Source: Spirochaetes bacterium GWB1_60_80
Lineage (GTDB): Bacteria > Spirochaetota > Spirochaetia > Treponematales > UBA12059
Length of the DNA stretch: 64,000 nucleotides
Reading direction: 5' to 3'
Assembly: GCA_001829185.1 (NCBI GenBank)
Contig: MIAR01000032.1
Span: forward strand, 242,414 to 306,413
The notes under the pieces are model-generated. The model saw only the letters and a program-made list of their open reading frames with translations, made no database searches and was not told where the DNA came from. The position numbers and the translations under genes are program-made. Of this stretch, positions 8,256 to 15,486 are shown one piece after another; position 1 is the first letter of the stretch; each line of letters begins with the position of its first letter.

Positions 8256-9552
8256 GCCAAGCCAGGGCAGCGGATCGGCCGGCCAGAGCGCCGGTGGACC
8301 AGGCGGCCTGGATATTGAAGCCGCCGGAGTCGCCATCGACATCCAGCACCTCGCCGGCGAAATAGAGACCGGGCAATTGTCTTGAGGCCATGGTCTTGGG
8401 GTCGATCTCGTCCAGGCGTACGCCGCCGCGGCTGGCCATGGCTTCATCCAGCCCACCGAGGCTCCCCACCGGGAAAACGCTGCCGGCCAGGGCCAGACTG
8501 AGTTTGCGGCGGCTTTCCTTGTCCAGGCTGGAGGCGCGCAGGTCGGCCGGCAGGGCCAGCTGGACGCAGAGGTGGTCGGCCAGGCGGTCGGCGGCGCACA
8601 ACTCGGCCAGTAAACTGCGCACCAGCCGCTTGGGGTGCCGCCCGGACAGTTCCAGCAATGCGCTCTCGGCGTCCTGAGCCGTACCGAAGTCGCCCAGCGG
8701 CACGACGATCTCGTCGCCGGGCCGTATCCAGCGCGAGGCGTCGATGACGGCCGGGCCGGACAGCCCGGTATGGGTGATAAGCAGGTCGGCGCGGTTGCGT
8801 GCCACCACCCGGCCGGCGCGGCGGATCTCGATCGGCCAGCGCTTGAAGCTGACGCCGGCGCAGTCCACCCACTTGAACTTGGCGACGTGCACCGGCGCCA
8901 GGGCCGGCCCGATCTCGGTGACGTTGTGCCCGAGCGAGCGGGCCAGGCTCCAGCCGTCGCCAGCCGAACCGGTCAGCTGGTAGGTGTGGCCGCCAGAGCA
9001 GATGATCAGAAGTTCGCCGGCGAAGTCCTCCCGCGTATCGGTCACCACGAAGCCACCGGCCGCATCCCCATCGCGCCGTGCCTGGCCGACGGCGGCGTTT
9101 AGTTCAATCGGTACGGCCAGCCGGCGCAGTTCGGCCAGGAAGACTTCCAGTACGTCCAGCGAGCGGCGCGAGGCCGGGTAGTACTTGCCGTTGCTCTCGT
9201 CCAGCACCGCCGGCACGCCGCGTTCAGCCAACCAGGTGATGAAATCTTCCGGCGGGAAGGCGTAGAGAGAGGGGCGCAGGAAACGGCCGGCTGACCCCGG
9301 GGAGCGTTGACCGTCGTCATCCGGGTCGCCCGCTGCCTTGTCGCCGCCGCCGAAGCGGCCGAGGAAAGAATCAACCGGGCCGGCGTGCGTAAAGTTGCAC
9401 TGGCCGGAGCCGGCCACGATCAGCTTGCGGCCGGGGCGCGGGCCTTTTTCAAGGATGCGGACGGTGGCCGCCGGGGCCGTCGTCTTGGCCTGGATGGCGG
9501 CCATCAGGCCGGCTGGGCCGGCGCCGATGATCAGGATGTCGCTGTGCAGCAT
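8221..9552 (-). CDS. HI0933/BaiN-type FAD-dependent oxidoreductase
   Basis: Flavoprotein with an N-terminal FAD dinucleotide motif, IIGAGPAGLMAA (about residues 6-17), and a C-terminal closing motif LYFAGEVLDVDGDSGGFN followed by a second GxxxG-type stretch. Both are typical of the HI0933 family (about 400-440 residues; this one is 443). Members are widespread; a few reduce bile-acid intermediates, most have no known substrate. It converges on the hydrolase with a 35-bp overlap and lies 6 bp downstream of the methyltransferase gene, so the two may be co-transcribed. Confidence 0.9.
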   Translation of the reverse strand: MLHSDILIIGAGPAGLMAAIQAKTTAPAATVRILEKGPRPGRKLIVAGSGQCNFTHAGPVDSFLGRFGGGDKAAGDPDDDGQRSPGSAGRFLRPSLYAFPPEDFITWLAERGVPAVLDESNGKYYPASRRSLDVLEVFLAELRRLAVPIELNAAVGQARRDGDAAGGFVVTDTREDFAGELLIICSGGHTYQLTGSAGDGWSLARSLGHNVTEIGPALAPVHVAKFKWVDCAGVSFKRWPIEIRRAGRVVARNRADLLITHTGLSGPAVIDASRWIRPGDEIVVPLGDFGTAQDAESALLELSGRHPKRLVRSLLAELCAADRLADHLCVQLALPADLRASSLDKESRRKLSLALAGSVFPVGSLGGLDEAMASRGGVRLDEIDPKTMASRQLPGLYFAGEVLDVDGDSGGFNIQAAWSTGALAGRSAALAWLSSPENPVPAD

Positions 9553-9558
9553 CGGCGC

Positions 9559-10800
9559 TCAGGACTGGCCGGGCTGGGCCGCAGGCACGTCGGTCGGGAC
9601 GGCCACTGTCGCCAAGCGGCTGGCGAACTCTGGTCCTAGGGCGCTTTCCAGCCAGGGCTGGACGCCGAGGGCGGCGCGGAAGGCCAAGTAGCGCCGGGCC
9701 GCCGCCTGAATGGCCGGCATGGCGGTGTCAGTTGCTGCCGCCGACTGGCGTACGGCGCGGATCAGAATATTTTTGGGTGTATGCTCCATGTCAATGAATT
9801 CGCAGATTTGGGTTTTATAGCCCATTACTTCAAGGGCCAAGGCGCGCAGAGTGTCGGTGGCCATGGCGCCGAAGCGGTCGCGCAGCAGGCCGTATTGCAG
9901 CATGGGCGCCAACCCGTCCACCTTGATGGCCTGGATCAGTTCCTTGTGGCAGCAAGGGACGGCCAGGATGACTTCGGTCTGCCAGGCCACGGCCCGGGCC
10001 AGGGCGGCGTCGGTGGCGGTGTTGCAGGCATGCAGGCAGATGACCATGTCGGGCTGTTCCGCCAGCTGCCAGCCGGCGATGTCGCCCTGGGCAAAGCTGA
10101 GCCCATCGAAGCCCAGCTTGCGAGCCTGGGCGGCGCACTGCTTGATGACGTCTGCCTTCAGGTCTAGGCCGCTGATGACCGCTTGCCTTTTCTGATGGGT
10201 GGTCAGCCAGTCGTAGAGGGCGAAGCTGAGGGCCGCCTTGCCGCAGCCGAAGTCGACGATGCGCAGCGGCCGGCCGGTGGGCAGCTGCGGCAGCACGTCC
10301 TCGATGAACTCCAGGTAGCGGTTAACCTGGCGGAATTTATGATAACTGCTTTTGACGATGGAGCCGTCGGCCCGCATGATGCCGGCGTCGACCATCCAGG
10401 GCACGGCCTGGCCTTCCGGCAGCAAGTACTGCTTTTTCCGGTTGTGGTCCGGCGTGGCGTCCGGGCGGCTGGCGGCCTTGCGCACGCAGCTGAAAACGCC
10501 TTTTTTGGAGACCAGCCATTGGTAATCGGCGTCGGCGCAGAAGAACATGCCCTGGCGGAAGTCTTCCTTGAGCCAGGCCAGGGTTTTGGCGGCGGCCGCG
10601 GCACCGGGCAGGTTCTCGTGGAAGCTTTGCTGCTGCCGCAGGCTTTCGCACTGGTAGAAGTAGCTGCCACCGGTGCACACCCGGCGAATGTTTATTTTCG
10701 TGGTGGCGGCGGCATCCTTCCGGTGCTGGCCGCTGATGACGGCGTTGATCAAGAGATCGCCGCCGAAGATCCGCTCGACGAATGATTCAAAAGTTTCCAT
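9559..10800 (-). CDS. Class I SAM-dependent methyltransferase (Methyltransf_32-like)
   Basis: The ATG at 10800 gives 413 residues beginning METFESFVERIF, with a GGAAAGG-rich ribosome site upstream; the much longer reading from 11244 runs antiparallel through the neighbouring DUF2804 gene in another frame and is not real. Residues about 170-320 form a Rossmann methyltransferase with motif I IVDFGCGKAALSFALYDW and a later VPCCHKEL motif typical of the Methyltransf_32 group. The N-terminal part (about 1-150) is an accessory domain. The target (RNA, protein or small molecule) is unknown. DUF2804 lies 62 bp upstream. Confidence 0.83.
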   Translation of the reverse strand: METFESFVERIFGGDLLINAVISGQHRKDAAATTKINIRRVCTGGSYFYQCESLRQQQSFHENLPGAAAAAKTLAWLKEDFRQGMFFCADADYQWLVSKKGVFSCVRKAASRPDATPDHNRKKQYLLPEGQAVPWMVDAGIMRADGSIVKSSYHKFRQVNRYLEFIEDVLPQLPTGRPLRIVDFGCGKAALSFALYDWLTTHQKRQAVISGLDLKADVIKQCAAQARKLGFDGLSFAQGDIAGWQLAEQPDMVICLHACNTATDAALARAVAWQTEVILAVPCCHKELIQAIKVDGLAPMLQYGLLRDRFGAMATDTLRALALEVMGYKTQICEFIDMEHTPKNILIRAVRQSAAATDTAMPAIQAAARRYLAFRAALGVQPWLESALGPEFASRLATVAVPTDVPAAQPGQS

Positions 10801-10862
10801 GCCTGCCTTTCCGCAGGTTTGGTCATTGCCCAACCTGCTACCCTGGTCGCTATAAAAAAAAA

Positions 10863-11951
10863 TTACGCGCGCAGGTATTTTTGTTCGCCCATGCCGTATA
10901 ATTTGCGGACGTCGATTTTTTCCGCTCCGTCCGGCGTGCGCAGCAGGCCGTCGAAGCTGCCGAAGGGGCCGTGGTAATTGCTGGCTATTACGATGGCGTT
11001 GACCTGGAGCGGGTTCAGGAATTCCGGTTTGAAGGACAGGTCGACCAGGCCCTCGGTGTCCTGGATGTGCCAGACGCCGTCGGGGCCTTGCGGCCGGGTC
11101 ATGGTGACTGGCGGCAGCGGGAAGACCCGGCTGTTGATCCAGAGGACGTTCTCGTTGTACTGCGACTGGTCCTTCACCTGGTTGTTGGTCAGGTTGAAGC
11201 CGACGCGCCGGCGCTTGGCGTCCAGGCCGAAACCGGTTACCCAATCATAACGCATCCGGTAGTCGTAGAGGCCCTTGTGGTCGTCCATGATGCCCATGGC
11301 GTCGCCGCCGTCGAACTCGAAGCGCTCTTCGCCCAGTTCCAGCCAGCCGCGCATCGGCATCAGCACCTTGGTGGAGTACATGGCCCGGTTCAGGCCGAGG
11401 GGCAGGCAGACGGTGGAGGGCGCGGCCTGGCGGGTGTTGTAGCTGAATTGGAAGGACAGCTTGAAGGGCGTCAGGCCATGGTGGCGCGAGCGGCTGGCTT
11501 CGACGCTGATCAGGCCGCCGGAGAGATCGGTCTTGTAGCTGATGGCCGAGTGGCGGTTCTGGTAGCCGATGCGCTCGCCGTCCAGGCATTCGCCGATGCC
11601 GAAGTTGACTGCCGGCAGCAGGCGTTTGATTTGATAGATCTGGCGTTCCTGGCGGTCCCAGAGGTAGAACATGGCGGCGCTGAAGGTTTTGGCTTCGTAG
11701 AGGGCGGTGAAGAAAAACCAGCGCTTGTTGCCGGCCTGGAAGGCCCGCCATTCCTTGCAACGCAGGGCCTTAACCCAGCGCGGCACCGGGTAATGATAAG
11801 GCCGCTCCACGTCCAGCATGTTGGCCCGACGGGCCGGGCCGTCGTAGCAGCCGTACTGGAACTTGCCGTCCTGGACGATGGCCTCCGGGGCTGATGAAAA
11901 CAGTCGGCTATAAGGCGGGCGGGCGGGCGGGGCGGCGCCGTCGGCCATCAT
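10863..11951 (-). CDS. DUF2804 family protein
   Basis: A 362-residue protein recognised as DUF2804 by its overall sequence, rich in aromatic residues and beta-strand patterns (for example GECLDGERIGYQNRHSAI and NLTNNQVKDQSQYNEN). The fold suggests a lipocalin- or hydroxysteroid-dehydratase-like beta barrel, but no function is established. No signal peptide is present. The start codon overlaps the stop of the upstream dehydrogenase by one base (TAATG), so translation is coupled. Confidence 0.75.
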   Translation of the reverse strand: MMADGAAPPARPPYSRLFSSAPEAIVQDGKFQYGCYDGPARRANMLDVERPYHYPVPRWVKALRCKEWRAFQAGNKRWFFFTALYEAKTFSAAMFYLWDRQERQIYQIKRLLPAVNFGIGECLDGERIGYQNRHSAISYKTDLSGGLISVEASRSRHHGLTPFKLSFQFSYNTRQAAPSTVCLPLGLNRAMYSTKVLMPMRGWLELGEERFEFDGGDAMGIMDDHKGLYDYRMRYDWVTGFGLDAKRRRVGFNLTNNQVKDQSQYNENVLWINSRVFPLPPVTMTRPQGPDGVWHIQDTEGLVDLSFKPEFLNPLQVNAIVIASNYHGPFGSFDGLLRTPDGAEKIDVRKLYGMGEQKYLRA

Positions 11952-12835
11952 TACAGCACACCGTCCTTGTACAGAAGGTACAGGGCGTGGGTGCCCTTGT
12001 CTTGGTAGCCTTGCTCGGCCATTTGCGTGAAGAAGCGCTCGGCCAATTCCAGGACGGGCAGCTTGACGGGCATGGCCTTAGCGGCGTTCAGGGCAATGCG
12101 GAGGTCTTTGAGGAAGTGCTTGCTGTAGAAGCCGGGTTCGAAATTACCGTCCAGCATGCGGGGCACCATGTTCTGCAGCTGCCAGCTCTGGGCCGAGCCG
12201 CCGCCGATGCTGGAAAGGACGCGGCGCGGTTCCAGGCCGGCTTTTTCGGCGTAGATGATGGCCTCGACCGACGCCGCCAACGTGCCGGCGATGGCGATCT
12301 GGTTGGCCATCTTGGTGTGCTGGCCGCTGCCAGGCGGACCTTGCAGGATGACGGTTTTGCCCATGACTTCAAAGAAGGGCAGGACGGCGTCGAAGGCCGC
12401 CTGGTCGCCGCCGACCATGATGGTCAGGCTGGCGCTGCGGGCGCCCAGGTCGCCGCCGGAGACCGGGGCGTCCAGCGACGGTAGGCCGCGGGCGGCAGCG
12501 GCCTCGGCGATGCGTTTGGCCAGGGCCGGGTCGCTGGTGGTATGGTCGACTAGGATGGTACCCGCCGTGGCGCCGGCCAGGATACCCTGCGGGCCGAAGT
12601 AGATAGCCTCGACGTCGGCCGGGTAGCCGACCATGGAAAAGACCAAGTTGGCGCCTTTGGCCGCCTCGGCGGGGGTGGCGGCCCAGCTGGCTCCGGCGCT
12701 CAACAGGGCGGTGGCCTTTTCCGGGCTGCGGTTGTACACGGTCAGCTGCGCGCCGGCTTTTTGCAGGTGCCCGGCCATACTGGCGCCCATGACGCCGGTA
12801 CCGATAAAGGCAATCTTGCTGCCTGCTACGTTCAT
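11951..12835 (-). CDS. NAD(P)-dependent beta-hydroxyacid dehydrogenase (3-hydroxyisobutyrate dehydrogenase family)
   Basis: Oxidises or reduces a beta-hydroxyacid using NAD(P). The 294-residue length is standard. It has the N-terminal Rossmann signature AFIGTGVMGASMAGHL, the substrate-binding DAPVSGGDLGA loop near residue 125, and the catalytic-lysine helix GSGQHTKMANQ near residue 170. GGAG precedes the ATG at suitable distance. Substrate could be 3-hydroxyisobutyrate, tartronate semialdehyde, succinic semialdehyde (GLYR) or similar; the neighbours do not decide. Confidence 0.88.
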   Translation of the reverse strand: MNVAGSKIAFIGTGVMGASMAGHLQKAGAQLTVYNRSPEKATALLSAGASWAATPAEAAKGANLVFSMVGYPADVEAIYFGPQGILAGATAGTILVDHTTSDPALAKRIAEAAAARGLPSLDAPVSGGDLGARSASLTIMVGGDQAAFDAVLPFFEVMGKTVILQGPPGSGQHTKMANQIAIAGTLAASVEAIIYAEKAGLEPRRVLSSIGGGSAQSWQLQNMVPRMLDGNFEPGFYSKHFLKDLRIALNAAKAMPVKLPVLELAERFFTQMAEQGYQDKGTHALYLLYKDGVL

Positions 12836-12918
12836 ATCAATTGCTCCTCATTTAGTTTCGTATTTGTCATTGGCGGCTGGTGACCGCCTGGCGGACGCGT
12901 AGGCCGCGCAGCGGCGCC

Positions 12919-13407
12919 TCAGCCGAATTTGTACCCGATCTTGCGTAAAAAGGACAGGCGCCAGGCCCTGTCGGCTTCCGTCTCGATGCCCTTGGGCGAG
13001 CCGCCGTCGATGACGCCCAGGATGCCGGCGCCTTGTTCGCTGCTGGCCACGATCAGCTGCAGCGGATTGGCGGTGGCGCAAAAGATATGGCAGACTTCCG
13101 GGCAGGCTTTGATGCGGTCCAGTAGGTTGATAGGATAGAGGCCGTCGCCGAGCACCAGGAAGAAGCAATGTCCGGCGCCGCTGGCTAGGGCACAGTCGCT
13201 GGCGTCCTTGATCAAGCCGTCATCGTTGCCAGCCGTTCGGACCAGGCAGGGGCCGGAGGCCTCGTTGAAGGCCAGGCCGTAAGTGGCTCCTGGCACGCTA
13301 TTGGCGATAATCTCGGCAATGTCCTCGACGGTCTTGATGAAATGGGACTGCCCGATGATGATATTGGCATCCTTGGTCCAGTGCAGTGGTACCAATTCCA
13401 GGTTCAT
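12919..13407 (-). CDS. Adenosine-specific kinase (COG1839 family)
   Basis: A 162-residue protein of the small 'adenosine-specific kinase' family, known from structures of archaeal and Thermotoga-type members. Recognisable stretches are NIIIGQSHFIKTVEDI, the glycine-rich GLAFNEASGPCLVR and GVIDGGSPKG. It is cytoplasmic, full length and preceded by a GAGGGAG ribosome site. It lies 84 bp upstream of the dehydrogenase on the same strand, so it may head that operon. The true biochemical role of the family remains thinly supported. Confidence 0.8.
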   Translation of the reverse strand: MNLELVPLHWTKDANIIIGQSHFIKTVEDIAEIIANSVPGATYGLAFNEASGPCLVRTAGNDDGLIKDASDCALASGAGHCFFLVLGDGLYPINLLDRIKACPEVCHIFCATANPLQLIVASSEQGAGILGVIDGGSPKGIETEADRAWRLSFLRKIGYKFG

Positions 13408-13460
13408 GACTGCTCCCTCTCTTTGGCTAGTCCGGATAACGGCCTGCGCCAGGCACTAGC

Positions 13461-13591
13461 AGGTTGTTGAAAAAGCCGGTTGCTTTCTCAACAACCTTAA
13501 CAATTCCTCGCATAGCTTGCGCTATGCTGCGTAATTGTACCGGCTTTTGAAGTGTTGAAAAGCCGCATCCGCGTTTTTCAACACCCTGCTA
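13461..13591. repeat. 131-bp palindromic repeat element, copy 1
   Basis: Identical base for base with 36991-37121. It contains three inverted repeats: TTGTTGAAAAAGC with GCTTTCTCAACAA, GCATAGC with GCTATGC around a TTGC loop, and TGTTGAAAA with TTTTTCAACA. AAAAGCCGGT near the left end also pairs with ACCGGCTTTT further right. The outer ends are inverted (CACTAGCAGG / CCTGCTAGTG when flanks are included). It encodes nothing and sits between the adenosine-kinase-like gene and tetR. A MITE-like or REP-like element is the best description. Confidence 0.85.
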
Positions 13592-13646
13592 GTGTACCCG
13601 GCGGGAGGCTTTCTGGCAAGCAAGTCTGTAAAACCCATCTGAAATT

Positions 13647-13674
13647 TTACACAATTATCCTGAAATTTGTGTAA
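13647..13674 (+). promoter_or_regulatory. Upstream inverted-repeat operator of the tetR-efflux operon
   Basis: TTACACAA (13647-13654), 12 bp, TTGTGTAA (13667-13674). The same half-sites and spacing recur at 13709-13736. This is the expected form of a TetR-family binding site in front of an autoregulated operon. Confidence 0.7.
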
Positions 13675-13708
13675 TGGTGGCTTGAATTCTGTTCAGGCTT
13701 GTGACATA

Positions 13709-13736
13709 TTACACAATATACGTTTAATTTGTGTAA
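13709..13736 (+). promoter_or_regulatory. Promoter-proximal inverted-repeat operator of the tetR-efflux operon
   Basis: TTACACAA (13709-13716), 12 bp, TTGTGTAA (13729-13736), ending 14 bp before the tetR ATG. The offset from the upstream copy is 62 bp, about six helical turns, so two repressor dimers could sit on the same DNA face. Confidence 0.7.
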
Positions 13737-13750
13737 AGATGGAGTCAGCC

Positions 13751-14422
13751 ATGCCAGATGCCACTAAGGATCGGATCATCGATGCCACCACGCTGCTTAT
13801 CCAGGAAAGTGGTATTGATGCCTTGTCGATGGACGCGGCCGCCGATGCCGCCGGCGTCAGCCGCAAGACAGTCTACAATTATTTCGACAACAAGTTCACT
13901 CTGGCCGAAGAAGTCGCCAACCAGTGGATATACCACTTCCTGACCGACTTGGCGAGTATTGTCAACGACCCGACGCTGGACTTCGTTACCAAGATCAACC
14001 TGATTCTGTCGCGCGGCTTTGCCAAGATGCACCTGGGTAATAACATGTTGCGCCCACGCCAAAAACTCAAGATCGACCGCCGTATCAATGAGATGAAGCG
14101 CGAGTTACGCGAGCGGCTGCGCCTGTTCATCCAGCAGATCGTTCAGGAAGCCCATGGCAGCCACTTGATCCGCCAAGAATTCGAAACCAAGCGCTTGGCC
14201 TGGATATTCATCAATATCGTTGAGGGCTTTTTGCTGATCGACGAGTTCGAGGACATACCCTTCAGCAAAATCGACCTGCTCAAGGACTCGCTGCGGGCTG
14301 TCATTCGCGGCATCTTGAGTGAACAGGGCTTCATCGCGCTTCAGGATTCACCCATTTTTAGCACAGACGGTTATGGTAGTGGCGAAGCTGACAGCCTAGC
14401 CGTCCAGGGAGGTACACCGTGA
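13751..14422 (+). CDS. TetR/AcrR family transcriptional regulator
   Basis: One-component repressor expected to control the efflux operon it heads. The ATG at 13751 (MPDATKDRII) has GGAG 6 nt upstream and gives 223 residues; the longer reading from 13667 would start inside the operator. The N-terminal helix-turn-helix (about residues 8-52) shows the family pattern MDAAADAAGVSRKTVYNYFDNKFTLAEEV. The C-terminal ligand domain is poorly conserved, as usual. The stop overlaps the GTG of the fusion-protein gene (GTGA). Two identical operators upstream point to autoregulation. Confidence 0.92.
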   Translation: MPDATKDRIIDATTLLIQESGIDALSMDAAADAAGVSRKTVYNYFDNKFTLAEEVANQWIYHFLTDLASIVNDPTLDFVTKINLILSRGFAKMHLGNNMLRPRQKLKIDRRINEMKRELRERLRLFIQQIVQEAHGSHLIRQEFETKRLAWIFINIVEGFLLIDEFEDIPFSKIDLLKDSLRAVIRGILSEQGFIALQDSPIFSTDGYGSGEADSLAVQGGTP

Positions 14423-15486
14423 ACCAGACGATTGTTAAATTGATCAGGCTGCTTAAGTGGCTGGTGCCGGTGGTCATTATTGTCGCCGCTTTGGTGTTCA
14501 AGAATTTGGTTGACAATCGGGTGGCGGTGGTGGCCGAGCAGCCACCCATTCCGGTGCGCACCCTCCAGCCGATACGGGGTGACCAGGAGCGCACGCTGCA
14601 GCTCAACGGCTACGTCGAGTCCGAAAGCATGGTGACGGTATTGCCGCTGGTTTCCGGCATCCTGCAGGAACTGTTCGTTGACGCCGGCGACCACGTCCGC
14701 AAGGACCAGATCATCGGCCGCATCGAATCGGCCCGCTACGAGCTGCAATTGCGCCAGGCCGAGGCGGCCTACTTCGCCGCCAAGTCCAGCTACGACCGGG
14801 TGCTTCAGCTCTACCAGTCCGGCGTCAGTAGCCAGCAGAATCTCGACCAGGCGCGCGGCCAGTACGACGCCTACGCCAGCCAGTACGAGCTGGCCCGCCT
14901 ACAGCTGGATTACGCCAGCGTCAAGAGCCCGGTCGACGGCGTGGTGTTGATGCGCCACCTCAGCGTCGGCTCTATCGCCGCGCCGGAGCGGCCGCTGGTC
15001 ACCATCGGCGACCTGGACGATCTGGTGGTGCGGGCCCGCATCCCGGAAAAATATTACCCGTTGTTTCAGGAGCGGCGCGCCGACTTGCCCATCACCATCA
15101 CCACCTCAGGCGGCCTGCACTACACTGGTCGCATCCGCACCATCAGTCCTTTCGTGTCGGCCGAGACCAAGAATTTCGAGACCAGCATCAGCATCGACGA
15201 TAACCGCGGTTTGCTGCGGCCAGGCATGTTCATCTCGATGGTCTTCCAGTTGGAGCGCTGGGCCGACGTCCTTTATCTGCCGTTTGAAGCCCTTTCGGGC
15301 GGCAATACCTTATGGCGGGTGAATGAGGGATTGGCCCAGCCGATAGGCTTCGTTCCGTCGTCCAGCGCCGACGATGCCTTCCTGGTTCCCGAAGAATACG
15401 CTAGTTATGATTTCATCATCGAAGGCCAGTACTTCGTCTACGACGGCGCGCCGGTCCGCCAAGTGCTCGGAAGGCAGGATCCATGA
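14419..15486 (+). CDS. RND efflux periplasmic adaptor (HlyD/AcrA family)
   Basis: Membrane fusion protein that bridges the RND pump and the TolC-like channel. The GTG start at 14419 has GGGAGG upstream and overlaps tetR by 4 bp. The 355-residue protein has an N-terminal membrane anchor (about residues 10-28), a split lipoyl domain (SGILQELFVDAGDHVRKDQ and ASVKSPVDGVVLMRHLSVG) around a short alpha-hairpin (about 100-160), and beta-barrel domains after about residue 190. There is no lipobox, so it is held by the N-terminal helix. Confidence 0.92.
   Translation: MNQTIVKLIRLLKWLVPVVIIVAALVFKNLVDNRVAVVAEQPPIPVRTLQPIRGDQERTLQLNGYVESESMVTVLPLVSGILQELFVDAGDHVRKDQIIGRIESARYELQLRQAEAAYFAAKSSYDRVLQLYQSGVSSQQNLDQARGQYDAYASQYELARLQLDYASVKSPVDGVVLMRHLSVGSIAAPERPLVTIGDLDDLVVRARIPEKYYPLFQERRADLPITITTSGGLHYTGRIRTISPFVSAETKNFETSISIDDNRGLLRPGMFISMVFQLERWADVLYLPFEALSGGNTLWRVNEGLAQPIGFVPSSSADDAFLVPEEYASYDFIIEGQYFVYDGAPVRQVLGRQDP

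Noticed and set aside
10801..11244. Longer methyltransferase starting at 11244
   Set aside because: The added residues are the out-of-frame reading of the DUF2804 gene and are Arg/Pro/Gln-rich; the ATG at 10800 has a ribosome site and a sensible N-terminus.
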